Below are positions 7,792 through 16,510 of a DNA stretch of 39,178 bases, piece by piece (the first letter of the stretch is position 1; every line of letters begins with the position of its first letter). A model generated the notes under the pieces. The model was not told the origin of the DNA and ran no database searches. It saw only the letters and a program-made list of their open reading frames with translations. Position numbers and translations under genes: made by a program. Where the stretch lies: NCBI GenBank assembly GCA_014800845.1, contig JAAVFJ010000031.1, forward strand, positions 1-39,178, read 5' to 3'. The stretch comes from Bacteroidales bacterium. GTDB lineage: Bacteria; Bacteroidota; Bacteroidia; Bacteroidales; Muribaculaceae.

Positions 7792-7811
7792 GAGAGAGCT
7801 GGTGCTCTTTT
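7792..7811 (+). promoter_or_regulatory. Leader hairpin before ddl
   Basis: An 8-bp stem (7792-7799 with 7804-7811, three G-U pairs) with loop TGGT forms within the ddl leader; its 3' arm ends in TTTT. It could be a short attenuator-like hairpin, but the stem is weak. Confidence 0.3.
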
Positions 7812-7877
7812 GACCTGCCCGAGTGTGGAGTCTTACCCCTTGCGTCATGGTAACAGACTAATATACTGATAGATAGA

Positions 7878-9074
7878 ATGAAAACAAATGTAGCCGTATT
7901 CTTTGGCGGTCGCTCAGTTGAGCATGAGATTTCAGTGATTTCAGCGCTTCAGACCATCAACGCCTTCGACAGCGAAAAATATAACATCGTGCCCATCTAC
8001 ATCACCAAACAGGGCCGTTGGTTCACAGGTCCCGAACTCCTTAACATGCGCAATTACAAGGACATGAAGGCCCTGACAGAGAAATGCACAGAGGTATTCA
8101 TGCGCCCCGAGTATGGCGATTTCAATCTCTACAAAGCCGAGATAGGACGCTTCAGCCGTCGCAACCCCGTAGTGGCCGAGCTGCATGTGGCCCTCCCCGT
8201 GCTCCACGGCACCAACGGTGAGGATGGCATCTTCGAAGGCTTGCTTGAGACTATCGGTATACCCTTTGCCGGCTGCAACACACTGGCCAGCGCCAATGGC
8301 ATGGACAAAATCACCATGAAGATGATACTCCGCTCCGAAGGGATTCCCGTGGTAGACTACGTGTGGTTTACCGACAACCAGTGGAGCGCCGACCGCGAAG
8401 CCATCATCAAGAAAGTGGAAGAGCGCCTGGGCTACCCCGTGATAGTTAAGCCTGCCAACCTCGGCTCAAGCGTGGGCATAGGTAAAGCTGCCAATCGCGA
8501 GGAACTGATAGAAAAGATAGACAATGCCGAGCGCTTCTCCCAGCGCATCATCGTGGAGCACATGATAGAGCAACTCAAGGAGATCAACTGCTCTGTGCTC
8601 GGTGATGCCGACGACCATCAGAGCAGCGTCTGCGAAGAGCCGATAAAGACCGGCGACTTCCTCTCCTACGAAGACAAATACATGGGCGGCTCCAAGAGCG
8701 CCAAGGGCATGCAGGCAAGCGACAAACGCATCCCCGCACTGCTCCCCGAAGAGGTGAGCGAGAAGATTCGCTTCATAGCCGGCGAGACCTTCCGCGTGCT
8801 CTCCTGCCACGGAGTGAGCCGCATCGACGTGATGATAGATGAAAAAGATGGTGAGATATATGTGAACGAAATTAATACCATACCCGGTTCACTTTCATTC
8901 TATCTCTGGGAAGCCACAGGCATCACATTTGCCCAACTCATGGACCGCCTTGTGGCCCTCGCCCTTAAGCGCAAGAGAGCCATAGAGCGCAAAACCTTCA
9001 CCTATGATTCCAACATCTTCGCGATGGGCGGCGGCGTGAAAGGTGCCAAAGGAGCGAAAGGAGCCAAGCTCTGA
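7878..9074 (+). CDS. ddl: D-alanine--D-alanine ligase
   Basis: This ATP-grasp enzyme joins two D-alanines for peptidoglycan precursors in the cytoplasm. The N-terminus VAVFFGGRSVEHEISVISA is the family signature. The ATP-binding segment VKPANLGSSVGIGKA lies at residues 190-204, and the metal/substrate motif YVNEINTIPGSLSFYLWEATG is near residues 333-353. At 398 residues it is slightly longer than the usual 340-370. The last 15 residues (GGGVKGAKGAKGAKL) are a low-complexity basic tail made by a short tandem repeat, not part of the fold. It is the first gene of a plus-strand cluster and lies 46 bp before ileS, behind a consensus -7 box. Confidence 0.95.
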   Translation: MKTNVAVFFGGRSVEHEISVISALQTINAFDSEKYNIVPIYITKQGRWFTGPELLNMRNYKDMKALTEKCTEVFMRPEYGDFNLYKAEIGRFSRRNPVVAELHVALPVLHGTNGEDGIFEGLLETIGIPFAGCNTLASANGMDKITMKMILRSEGIPVVDYVWFTDNQWSADREAIIKKVEERLGYPVIVKPANLGSSVGIGKAANREELIEKIDNAERFSQRIIVEHMIEQLKEINCSVLGDADDHQSSVCEEPIKTGDFLSYEDKYMGGSKSAKGMQASDKRIPALLPEEVSEKIRFIAGETFRVLSCHGVSRIDVMIDEKDGEIYVNEINTIPGSLSFYLWEATGITFAQLMDRLVALALKRKRAIERKTFTYDSNIFAMGGGVKGAKGAKGAKL

Positions 9075-9120
9075 TACCGACAAACTCCTCCACAAATATT
9101 AAAATAAAAATTAACGAAAT

Positions 9121-12100
9121 ATGAAGTTTAAGGAATATAACAGCCAGCTGTCACTTAGTGATATCAACAAGCGCATGCTTGAGCTTTGGGATGCCAACCA
9201 TCTCTTTGAGCGCAGCATGAGCGAGCGCGAGGGATGCCCCTCATTCGTCTTCTACGAAGGCCCTCCGAGCGCCAACGGCATGCCCGGCATCCACCACGTG
9301 ATGGCGCGCACCATCAAAGACATCTTCTGCCGCTACAAGACCATGAAGGGCTTCCACGTGAAGCGTAAAGCCGGCTGGGACACCCACGGCCTCCCCGTGG
9401 AGCTCGGCGTAGAGAAAGCCCTCGGCATCACCAAGGAAGACATAGGCAAGAAAATTTCCGTAGACGAATACAACGCAGCCTGTCGCCGCGAGGTCATGAA
9501 ATACACCAAAGAGTGGACTGACCTCACTCACAAAATGGGCTACTGGGTAGACCTGCGCGACCCCTACATTACTTACGACAACCGCTACATCGAGAGCGTC
9601 TGGTGGCTCCTCAAGCAGCTCTACGACAAGGGCTACCTCTATAAGGGCTACACCATCCAGCCTTACTCCCCCGCCGCAGGCACCGGCCTCAGCACCCACG
9701 AGCTCAACCAGCCCGGCTGCTACCGCGACGTGAAGGACACCACCTGCACAGCCCTGTTCCGCATCCTCGAACCCCTCGAGGAGATGAAGGGCTGGGGTGA
9801 GGCCTACTTCTCAGCATGGACCACCACCCCCTGGACCCTCCCCTCCAACACAGCCCTCTGCATAGGCCCCAAAATCAAATACGCAGCCATCCGCACCTAT
9901 AACCCCTACACCGGTGAGCCCATCACCGTAGTGATGGCCGAAGACCGCATCTCCGCTTACTTCAAGAAAGAAGGTGAGGAGACACCCCTCGAGGCTTACG
10001 AGAAGGGTGCGAAGCTGCTCCCCTGGCGCCGTGTGGCCACCTACAGCGCTGACCGTCTCATAGGCATGCGTTACGCGCAGCTCATCCCCTGGGTGAAACC
10101 CCTCGAGAAGCTCAGCGACCTCTCACCCGCTTTCGTAAAAGAAGCCGCAGAGCGTCAGCCCGAGAAAATCTTCGAAGTGGGCACAGACCGCTTCATAGAG
10201 CTCGCCGATGAGGCCTTCCGCGTAATCCCCGGCGACTACGTGACTACAGAAGATGGTACCGGCATAGTGCATATAGCCCCCACCTTCGGTGCCGACGATG
10301 CCAAGGTGGCCAAGGCCGCCGGCATCCCCTCACTGTTCATGATCAACCACAAGGGTGAGACACGCCCCATGGTTGACCTGCAGGGCAAATATTACACGCT
10401 GCCTGACTGCGACCTCACCTTCGTGGAGCGCTGCGTCGACGCACCCCTCTACGAGCGCCACGCCGGTGACTACGTGAAGAATGCCTACGACCCCCGCTTC
10501 AATGTAGATGGCCGCTTCGATGAGAAGGCTGCCGAAAAGACCGAGAACCTCGACGTAGTGATCTGCATGGAGCTCAAGCAGGAGGGCAAGGTGCTCAAGA
10601 TTGAGAAGCACGTGCACAACTATCCTCACTGCTGGCGCACCGACAAGCCCGTGCTCTACTATCCGCTCGACTCCTGGTTCATCCGCACAACCGCCTCGCG
10701 CGAACGCCTCATAGAGCTCAACAACACCATAAAATGGAAGCCCGCCGCCACCGGTTCCGGCCGTTTCGGCAAGTGGCTTGAAAACCTCCAGGACTGGAAC
10801 CTCTCCCGTTCCCGCTACTGGGGTACCCCGCTCCCCATCTGGCGCACCGACGATGGCCGCGAAGAAATATGCATAGGCTCCTATCAGGAACTCTCCGACG
10901 CCATCGACGCCTCAGTAGCCGCCGGCCTCATGAGCGAGAACCCCCTTAAAGCGAAAGGTTTCCGTCCCGGCGAGATGACCTGCGAAAACTATGAGCAGAT
11001 CGACCTGCACCGCCCCTACGTGGACGACATCATCCTTGTCAGCCCCTCAGGCAAACCCATGCACCGCGAACTCGACCTCATCGACGTGTGGTTTGACTCC
11101 GGCGCCATGCCCTACGCACAGATTCACTATCCCTTTGAAAACAAAGAGGCCTTCGACTCCCGCGAGGTTTATCCGGCCGACTTCATAGCCGAAGGTGTGG
11201 ACCAGACACGCGGCTGGTTCTTCACGCTCCACGCCATAGCCACCATGATCTTCGACACCGTGAGCTACAAAGCCGTGATATCTAACGGCCTCGTGCTCGA
11301 CAAAAACGGCAATAAGATGAGCAAGCGCCTCGGCAACGCCGTTGACCCCTTCGGCAACATTGAGAAATATGGCTCCGACCCCCTACGCTGGTACATGATT
11401 GAAAACTCCCAGCCCTGGGACAACCTCAAATTCGATGAAGAGGGGGTAGTGGAAGTGTCACGCAAACTCTTCTCCACCCTCCACAACACCTATAAATTCT
11501 TCGCTCTCTACGCCAACGTTGACGGCTTCACCGGTCGCGAGCCTCAGGTGCCCTTCGCCGAGCGCCCCGAGATAGACCGCTGGATTCTCTCCCTGCTCCA
11601 CAGCCTCGTCAAGGAGGTAGACACATCGCTGGCCGACTACGAGCCCACACGCGCTGCGCGTGCCATCTCAGAATTTGTGGGCGACAACCTCTCCAACTGG
11701 TACGTGCGCCTCAACCGCAAACGCTTCTGGGCAGGCGAGATGACCGAGCAGAAGCTCTCGGCCTATCAGACCCTCTACACCTGCCTGCTCACCGTGGCCA
11801 AACTCATGGCACCCATCGCGCCCTTCTATGCCGACGCCCTTTACTCTGACCTTATGGCCCCCGTAAACGGTGAAGACTACACCCCCGTACACCTCGCCCT
11901 CTTCCCCGAAGTCTGCGAAGAGGAGATTGACAAGGAGCTCGAAGCTCAGATGCGTTTGGCTCAGGACCTCACCAGCGCCGTGCTCGCCCTGCGCCGCAAG
12001 GTCAACATTAAGGTGCGTCAGCCCCTGCAGACCCTGCTCGTACCCGTCAGCAGCGAGACCATGCGTGCCCGCGTGGAGGCTATGGCGCAGCTCGTGGCCA

Positions 12101-12681
12101 CCGAAATCAACGTCAAGGAGCTCAAAGTGGTCAACTCCGAAGAGAGCAACCTCGTGAAGCGCGTGAAGGCCGACTTCAAGAAACTCGGCCCCCGCTTCGG
12201 CAAAATCATGAAGCAGCTCGGCGCAGCCATCAAGGAGATGAATCAGGCCGACATAGCCACCCTCGAGCGCGAAGGCAGCTTCTGCTTCCGCGAGCTTCCC
12301 GGCGAGCCTGTCATCACCACCGACGACGTGGAGATACTGGCCGAAGACATCCCCGGATGGGCTGTAGGTGGCGCCGGCGACCTCACCGTGGCCCTTGACG
12401 TAACCATCACTCCCGAGCTTAAAGCAGAAGGCTTCGCCCGCGAACTGGTCAACCGCATCCAGAACATCCGCAAGGATTCCGACTTCGACATCACCGACAA
12501 AGTAAGCGTACGCCTGGGCCGCACCCCCCTCACCGAGAGCGCACTGGAACTCTTCGGTGGCTACATAGCCTCACAGGTGCTCGCTGCCGACCTGCAGCTT
12601 GCCGAGGCCGGTGAGCTCACCGATGCCCGCGTGCTTGACATCGACGGCATGGAAGTGCCCGTAACCGTTACCCGCGTATGA
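9121..12681 (+). CDS. ileS: Isoleucyl-tRNA synthetase
   Basis: This class I synthetase of 1186 residues charges tRNA-Ile. The HIGH-type motif appears as GIHH at residues 56-59 (after GPPSANGMP), and KMSKR is at residues 732-736. WDTHGLPVE and the editing-domain stretch TTPWTLPSNTALC are present, with the anticodon-binding region after about residue 800. The GIHH and KMSKR variants and the length fit the longer, eukaryote-like IleS group found in Bacteroidetes, some of which are less sensitive to mupirocin; whether this one is cannot be told from sequence. The stop overlaps the next start by ATGA (12678-12681), the first of a chain of such overlaps. Confidence 0.96.
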   Translation: MKFKEYNSQLSLSDINKRMLELWDANHLFERSMSEREGCPSFVFYEGPPSANGMPGIHHVMARTIKDIFCRYKTMKGFHVKRKAGWDTHGLPVELGVEKALGITKEDIGKKISVDEYNAACRREVMKYTKEWTDLTHKMGYWVDLRDPYITYDNRYIESVWWLLKQLYDKGYLYKGYTIQPYSPAAGTGLSTHELNQPGCYRDVKDTTCTALFRILEPLEEMKGWGEAYFSAWTTTPWTLPSNTALCIGPKIKYAAIRTYNPYTGEPITVVMAEDRISAYFKKEGEETPLEAYEKGAKLLPWRRVATYSADRLIGMRYAQLIPWVKPLEKLSDLSPAFVKEAAERQPEKIFEVGTDRFIELADEAFRVIPGDYVTTEDGTGIVHIAPTFGADDAKVAKAAGIPSLFMINHKGETRPMVDLQGKYYTLPDCDLTFVERCVDAPLYERHAGDYVKNAYDPRFNVDGRFDEKAAEKTENLDVVICMELKQEGKVLKIEKHVHNYPHCWRTDKPVLYYPLDSWFIRTTASRERLIELNNTIKWKPAATGSGRFGKWLENLQDWNLSRSRYWGTPLPIWRTDDGREEICIGSYQELSDAIDASVAAGLMSENPLKAKGFRPGEMTCENYEQIDLHRPYVDDIILVSPSGKPMHRELDLIDVWFDSGAMPYAQIHYPFENKEAFDSREVYPADFIAEGVDQTRGWFFTLHAIATMIFDTVSYKAVISNGLVLDKNGNKMSKRLGNAVDPFGNIEKYGSDPLRWYMIENSQPWDNLKFDEEGVVEVSRKLFSTLHNTYKFFALYANVDGFTGREPQVPFAERPEIDRWILSLLHSLVKEVDTSLADYEPTRAARAISEFVGDNLSNWYVRLNRKRFWAGEMTEQKLSAYQTLYTCLLTVAKLMAPIAPFYADALYSDLMAPVNGEDYTPVHLALFPEVCEEEIDKELEAQMRLAQDLTSAVLALRRKVNIKVRQPLQTLLVPVSSETMRARVEAMAQLVATEINVKELKVVNSEESNLVKRVKADFKKLGPRFGKIMKQLGAAIKEMNQADIATLEREGSFCFRELPGEPVITTDDVEILAEDIPGWAVGGAGDLTVALDVTITPELKAEGFARELVNRIQNIRKDSDFDITDKVSVRLGRTPLTESALELFGGYIASQVLAADLQLAEAGELTDARVLDIDGMEVPVTVTRV

Positions 12682-13049
12682 CAGATCCCGTAATCAGATA
12701 TTCCGACGCCGAGCTGGAAGAGTTTCGCGAGCTAATACTCGCCAAACTCTCCCGCGCTCGTGAGGAATATGAATCACTCAAATCGCTCGTGGTCAACGAT
12801 GCCGGCAACTCCGACACCGACACTGCCCACACCTTCAACGCTCTCGAAGCGGGAGCCGAGACCTATGGTCGCGAAGAGGCCGTGCGCCTGGCGCGCCGTC
12901 AGGCCGACTTCATCCAGAAGCTGCAGGCTGCCCTCGTGCGCATTGACAATAAGACCTACGGCATCTGCCGCGTCACCGGCAAACTCATCCCCAAAGAGCG
13001 CCTGCGCCTCGTGCCCCACGCCACACTCTCAATCGACGCCAAGAAATGA
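12678..13049 (+). CDS. DksA/TraR-family protein lacking the zinc cysteines
   Basis: The 123-residue protein has an N-terminal coiled-coil region (about residues 10-90) and a C-terminal DksA/TraR segment, YGICRVTGKLIPKERLRLVPH. Only one cysteine of the C4 zinc finger remains (C97), so a classical zinc site cannot form; this is typical of the Bacteroidetes branch as I know it. DksA-type proteins enter the RNA polymerase secondary channel and adjust transcription during starvation; a similar role here is inferred. It is translationally coupled to ileS upstream and lspA downstream by 4-bp overlaps. Confidence 0.85.
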   Translation: MTDPVIRYSDAELEEFRELILAKLSRAREEYESLKSLVVNDAGNSDTDTAHTFNALEAGAETYGREEAVRLARRQADFIQKLQAALVRIDNKTYGICRVTGKLIPKERLRLVPHATLSIDAKK

Positions 13050-13678
13050 AACCCGCTAACCACAAAGGCCTGCTGGCCCTGCTCATAATCCTTGCCGTCA
13101 TCGTGGCCGACCAGGCGCTCAAAATCTGGGTAAAGACCCATTTCTATTTCGGTGAAGACTACCCCATAACCTCCTGGTTTCATCTCAAATTCATCGAAAA
13201 CAACGGCATGGCATTCGGCATGGAGCTCACCAGCAAAATCATCCTTACGATGGGGCGCCTCGCCGCCGTGGCCCTGCTCATCTGGTTCATCAGCCGCGTA
13301 CGCCGTCTGCCGAGAGTGCGCACAGGCTTCATGGTCTGCATAGCGCTCATCACCGCCGGTGCCCTGGGCAATATAATCGACTGCGTCTTCTACGGCGAAA
13401 TCTTCAACAACCCTCTCCCGCCCGCTGTCGCCACACTCTTCCCCCCCGACGGCGGCTACTCCACCTGGTTTGAAGGACGAGTGGTCGACATGCTTTACTT
13501 CCCCCTCTTCACCGTAGACATAGCCGGCCACAGCTGGGAATTCTTCCAGTACATCTTCAACATAGCCGACTCAGCAATCTGCGTGGGTGTCTTCGCCCTC
13601 ATACTCTTCTACTCGCGAGACTTCTCCCGCGCATGGGAAGGATTCATCCACCGCAAAAAGACCCCCGACCCGCAATGA
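13046..13678 (+). CDS. lspA: Lipoprotein signal peptidase
   Basis: This inner-membrane aspartyl peptidase (210 residues) cuts the signal peptide from prolipoproteins. It has four hydrophobic segments (about residues 8-26, 64-84, 94-112 and 168-190). The conserved motifs are ENNGMAFGM (51-59), GNIID with the catalytic Asp112, and RVVDM with the catalytic Asp148. It is longer than the E. coli enzyme (164 residues) because of a loop between the two catalytic motifs and a C-terminal extension, as is common in Bacteroidetes. It overlaps both neighbours by ATGA, and the next gene encodes a lipoprotein that would be a substrate. Confidence 0.93.
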   Translation: MKPANHKGLLALLIILAVIVADQALKIWVKTHFYFGEDYPITSWFHLKFIENNGMAFGMELTSKIILTMGRLAAVALLIWFISRVRRLPRVRTGFMVCIALITAGALGNIIDCVFYGEIFNNPLPPAVATLFPPDGGYSTWFEGRVVDMLYFPLFTVDIAGHSWEFFQYIFNIADSAICVGVFALILFYSRDFSRAWEGFIHRKKTPDPQ

Positions 13679-14484
13679 AGCATACCCCCTTCATCCTCCT
13701 TTCCTGCGCCCTCACGCTTGCCGCATGCCACCGCAAGCCTGAGGGTGTACTCTCTGAGGAGAAACTCGCCAACCTGCTCGCCGACCTCAATGTGGCCGAT
13801 GCTTACATTATGACCGAAGGTCTCCCCGGACAGTCCCGCGCAGGTTATGCCGACTCCGATTCTCTCAACAAAATCATGCGCCAGAGCGTAATGCTTCAGC
13901 ACGGAGTGAGCGAACAGGACTTCGCCCGCACCCTCGACTGGTATGGCCACCACCTCGACCGCTACGAAGAGGTCTGCGAGCTGCAGCTTCAGGCCATACA
14001 GAAGCGCAAAGGGGTGGCAGGCCAAGCTGCCGGTCCCTCGGGCGACAATCTCTGGAATCAGAGCATAAGCCTGAGAATGGGGGGAAATACCGGTCGCGAC
14101 ACACTCACCTTCACCATCCCCGCTGAGGGCCTGAAGCCCGGCGACCGCCTGGAACTCACCTTCAATACTACTGCACTCACGGCCCCCCTGACAGCTGTTG
14201 TGGCCGCCGACTACACCGACGGCAGCTCCGTGCTTGCCAGCTCCAACATAACCGGCGCTGCACGCACCGGCACCTCGCTCCAGCTCGACTCCACCCTCAC
14301 TCCCCGAAGCATCTACGGCTACATAGCCACTCCCCAGAGCTCCACGCTACTGCTTGACAGCATAGCGCTGCGTCGCCTGCCACTCAACGACGTTAAGTAT
14401 TATGACATCCACTCCCAACGCCGCCTACCGGCACCTGCCGGAGCGGCACCTAAGCCGGCTGATAATAGAGCAAAAGGAGGGTGA
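13675..14484 (+). CDS. DUF4296 lipoprotein
   Basis: The ATG at 13675 overlaps the lspA stop (ATGA) and gives 269 residues. The N-terminus is a lipoprotein signal with lipobox LAAC at residues 15-18. Residues 25-110 (VLSEEKLANLLADLNVADAY and onward) match DUF4296, a Bacteroidetes family almost always found next to lspA. The C-terminal part is Thr/Ser-rich with beta-type patterning and no recognised domain. The function is unknown; the context suggests an envelope role. The C-terminal 83 bp overlap the start region of the next small gene in another frame. Confidence 0.85.
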   Translation: MKHTPFILLSCALTLAACHRKPEGVLSEEKLANLLADLNVADAYIMTEGLPGQSRAGYADSDSLNKIMRQSVMLQHGVSEQDFARTLDWYGHHLDRYEEVCELQLQAIQKRKGVAGQAAGPSGDNLWNQSISLRMGGNTGRDTLTFTIPAEGLKPGDRLELTFNTTALTAPLTAVVAADYTDGSSVLASSNITGAARTGTSLQLDSTLTPRSIYGYIATPQSSTLLLDSIALRRLPLNDVKYYDIHSQRRLPAPAGAAPKPADNRAKGG

Positions 14485-14656
14485 GGAGGCCATGCACCAC
14501 ACCCTCAGCGTAGTGGAGCTACACCGCGATGACAGCGGCAGCATAAAAAGCTACGCCATCACCCCCTACGCCGGCGAAACCCCCTTCACAACCTACCACG
14601 ACCGCCCCCTGCAGCTAACAGTCAGCGCAGCTGGGAAGATAGGTTTTAGGTTTTAG
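14402..14656 (+). CDS. Small conserved-looking protein of unknown function
   Basis: An 84-residue frame overlaps the end of the DUF4296 gene. It reads as a plausible small protein (basic N-terminus, helix RLIIEQKEGEEAMHHTLSVV, then a short beta-rich part). A shorter version could start at the ATG at 14492, which has an unusually good Shine-Dalgarno-like stretch (AAAGGAGGG) just upstream. The last three codons fall in a telomere-like AGGTTTT repeat, so the true C-terminus may have been altered by repeat expansion. No family is recognised. It ends the plus-strand cluster, convergent with aroE. Confidence 0.5.
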   Translation: MTSTPNAAYRHLPERHLSRLIIEQKEGEEAMHHTLSVVELHRDDSGSIKSYAITPYAGETPFTTYHDRPLQLTVSAAGKIGFRF

Positions 14657-14663
14657 GTTTTAG
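14641..14663. repeat. Three AGGTTTT heptamers
   Basis: Three perfect head-to-tail copies (14641-14661) followed by AG. The run includes the stop region of the preceding small ORF. Confidence 0.8.
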
Positions 14664-14673
14664 AGTGGGTCGG

Positions 14674-14715
14674 AGAACTCCGAGTACTCCGAGAGCTCCG
14701 AGCACTCCGACTCCG
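14674..14715. repeat. 9-bp tandem repeat AGNRCTCCG
   Basis: Units AGAACTCCG, AGTACTCCG, AGAGCTCCG and AGCACTCCG, then a partial ACTCCG. It lies in the 71-bp gap between convergent genes. Neighbouring GGAG and CTCC words can pair, so it may form small hairpins. Confidence 0.75.
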
Positions 14716-14727
14716 AAAGCCCAAGCT

Positions 14728-15474
14728 CTAAACCCAAATCGCATAAGCGGCGTCAGCCTGCAGCCGGAGCATCTGCAAGCCGTTTCTCACCAGCGCGCCC
14801 TGCTTGAGAGCTTCTTGCAGGAAGCGGGTGAGCGGCGGATTATAGACCAGGTCATAGCAAATATGCGCAGGGGTCAGCCGGCTGTAGTCTATAGCTGGCG
14901 CCGCATCAGTGGCCGGAAACGTGCCGAGCGGCGTCGCGTTAATGATTATGTCGTAGTCGCGGTAGATGCCCTCATCCAGCTCGCCGTATGTTATTCGCCC
15001 CGGAGCGCTCTTGCGACTCACTATAAGGCTCTCTACGCCCAGTTCGCTAAGCGCATGGCTAACGGCCCGCGAGGCGCCTCCGCTGCCGAGTATGAGCGCG
15101 CGGTGAGGCCGTGAGGGGTTGAGCATAGGGCGGAGGCTTTCACGAAATCCTGCTACATCCGTATTAAATCCGCAGAGCTCCGTGCCGAAGTCCGTGCGGA
15201 CTATTTTTACCGTGTTGACAGCCCCCACCGCCACCGCTTCAGGAGAGAGCCGCGCGAGATAGGGGATAACCGCCTGCTTGTAGGGCGCAGTCACATTGAA
15301 GCCTATGAGCAGAGGATGCTCGGCCAGCGCCTCGGGCAGCTCACTGATGTCGCGCAGAGGCATATTGATATAGCGTCCCGGGATTGACAGACGATTGAAT
15401 CGGGAGTTGAAATATTCCGCAGAGCGAGAGTGAGTAAGCGGTTGGCCGATGAGGCCGAGTTCAAAAGGTTTCAT
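14728..15474 (-). CDS. aroE: Shikimate dehydrogenase
   Basis: This 248-residue enzyme reduces 3-dehydroshikimate to shikimate with NADPH in the aromatic amino acid pathway. The substrate-binding start LIGQPLTHSRSAEYFN, the catalytic Lys66 in FNVTAPYKQ, the Asp106 in NTDVAGF, and the nucleotide loop GSGGASRAV are all present. It is slightly shorter than the E. coli enzyme (272 residues). It is transcribed towards the ddl-lspA cluster and lies 104 bp downstream of serA, with an intrinsic terminator between them, so it probably has its own weak promoter or depends on readthrough. Confidence 0.93.
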   Translation of the reverse strand: MKPFELGLIGQPLTHSRSAEYFNSRFNRLSIPGRYINMPLRDISELPEALAEHPLLIGFNVTAPYKQAVIPYLARLSPEAVAVGAVNTVKIVRTDFGTELCGFNTDVAGFRESLRPMLNPSRPHRALILGSGGASRAVSHALSELGVESLIVSRKSAPGRITYGELDEGIYRDYDIIINATPLGTFPATDAAPAIDYSRLTPAHICYDLVYNPPLTRFLQEALKQGALVRNGLQMLRLQADAAYAIWV

Positions 15475-15485
15475 GCGTACACCTT

Positions 15486-15535
15486 AAAAAAATAGTCGGG
15501 GCTAACGCCCGCAGACAGAAAAAAATAGTCGGGGC
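15486..15535. repeat. 17-bp direct repeat at terminator foot
   Basis: AAAAAAATAGTCGGGGC occurs at 15486-15502 and again at 15519-15535. The second copy is the 3' half of the serA terminator. The first copy can form only a short stem (GGGC-TAAC-GCCC) and may be a duplicated, weaker back-up terminator. Confidence 0.7.
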
Positions 15536-15559
15536 GCACCTTATGGCGTGACCCCGACT
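15519..15559 (-). terminator. Intrinsic terminator of serC-serA
   Basis: On the minus strand AGTCGGGG (15559-15552) pairs with CCCCGACT (15534-15527), followed by A and seven T's (15525-15519). It lies 20 bp beyond the serA stop. Confidence 0.9.
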
Positions 15560-15578
15560 CATTTGAGTATGGAATTGC

Positions 15579-16496
15579 TTATTTGTTTACCTGATATTTG
15601 TTCCAGCCATCCTTGAGGTAAGCCACAGTCTGCTCGGCAGCGGCCACACCGGCGTTGAAGTTAGCTTCAGCAGTCTGGGCACCCATCTTTTTGGGAGTGA
15701 AGAACACACGTGCAGCGAACTTCTCTTCAAACTCCTGAGCAGCGTCAGGCTTGATATCGCTCACATAGCGCAGGTCGGGGCGCTCTTCCAGAGCTTTCAG
15801 CAAGCCAGCCTCGTCAATCACCTCCTTGCGGGCAGTGTTGATAAGCACGCCGTTTTTGGGCATACGCATCACCAGGTCATAGCCGATAGAGCCGCGGGTC
15901 TCCTTCGTAGCGGGGATGTGGAGAGACACGAACTGGTTCTGCTCAAAGAGCTCAGCGGGAGTATGGAGCGGAGTTACACCCTCAGCCTCCATCACTTCAT
16001 CTTTCACGAAAGTGTCGAGAGCTGAGATCTTCATGCCGAAGCCTTTGGCTATGCGGTTTACGTTGCGGCCAACCTGACCGAAGGCATATATGCCCAGAGT
16101 CTTATCCTTGAGCTCACCGCCGGAGGTGCCGTTATACTGGTTGCGGATCATCATGATAATCATGCCGAATACGAGCTCAGCCACAGCGTTAGAGTTCTGG
16201 CCGGGGGTGTTCATCACGCAGATACCGTGGGCGGTAGCGGCAGCCAGGTCAATGTTGTCATAGCCTGCGCCGGCGCGTACAATCACACGGAGGTTCTTGG
16301 CGTGGTCCATAACTTCGCCGTCAATCTTGTCAGAGCGCACGATGAGGCCATCGGCGTTTTCCACAGCGCGGAGCAGGTCCTCGCGAGTGCCGCGTTCCAC
16401 GAGCTCCAGGTCAGCACCGGCAGCGTTAACAGCATTTTCAATAGCCTTAACGGCAGCGGGAGCAAAGGGCTTTTCGGTGAAAACTAATATCTTCAT
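15579..16496 (-). CDS. serA: D-3-phosphoglycerate dehydrogenase, Bacteroidetes-type
   Basis: This enzyme oxidises 3-phosphoglycerate with NAD, the first step of serine synthesis. It has 305 residues, with no C-terminal ACT domain, so serine feedback through ACT is absent. The substrate loop VRAGAGYDNID (73-83), the NAD motif GIYAFGQVG (135-143) and Arg223 in NTARKEVID fit the 2-hydroxyacid dehydrogenase fold. The usual catalytic His motif (TPHIG) is replaced by TPKKMG at 267-272, and the usual DVFxxEP Glu motif is not seen. The pairing with serC, 14 bp upstream, supports the role. The start is the only ATG fitting the family. Confidence 0.88.
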   Translation of the reverse strand: MKILVFTEKPFAPAAVKAIENAVNAAGADLELVERGTREDLLRAVENADGLIVRSDKIDGEVMDHAKNLRVIVRAGAGYDNIDLAAATAHGICVMNTPGQNSNAVAELVFGMIIMMIRNQYNGTSGGELKDKTLGIYAFGQVGRNVNRIAKGFGMKISALDTFVKDEVMEAEGVTPLHTPAELFEQNQFVSLHIPATKETRGSIGYDLVMRMPKNGVLINTARKEVIDEAGLLKALEERPDLRYVSDIKPDAAQEFEEKFAARVFFTPKKMGAQTAEANFNAGVAAAEQTVAYLKDGWNKYQVNK

Positions 16497-16510
16497 GACT
16501 GTCTGGCGAT

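Noticed and set aside
9075-9120. T-box or amino acid riboswitch before ileS
   Set aside because: Only 46 bp separate ddl and ileS and no T-box sequence or leader structure is present.
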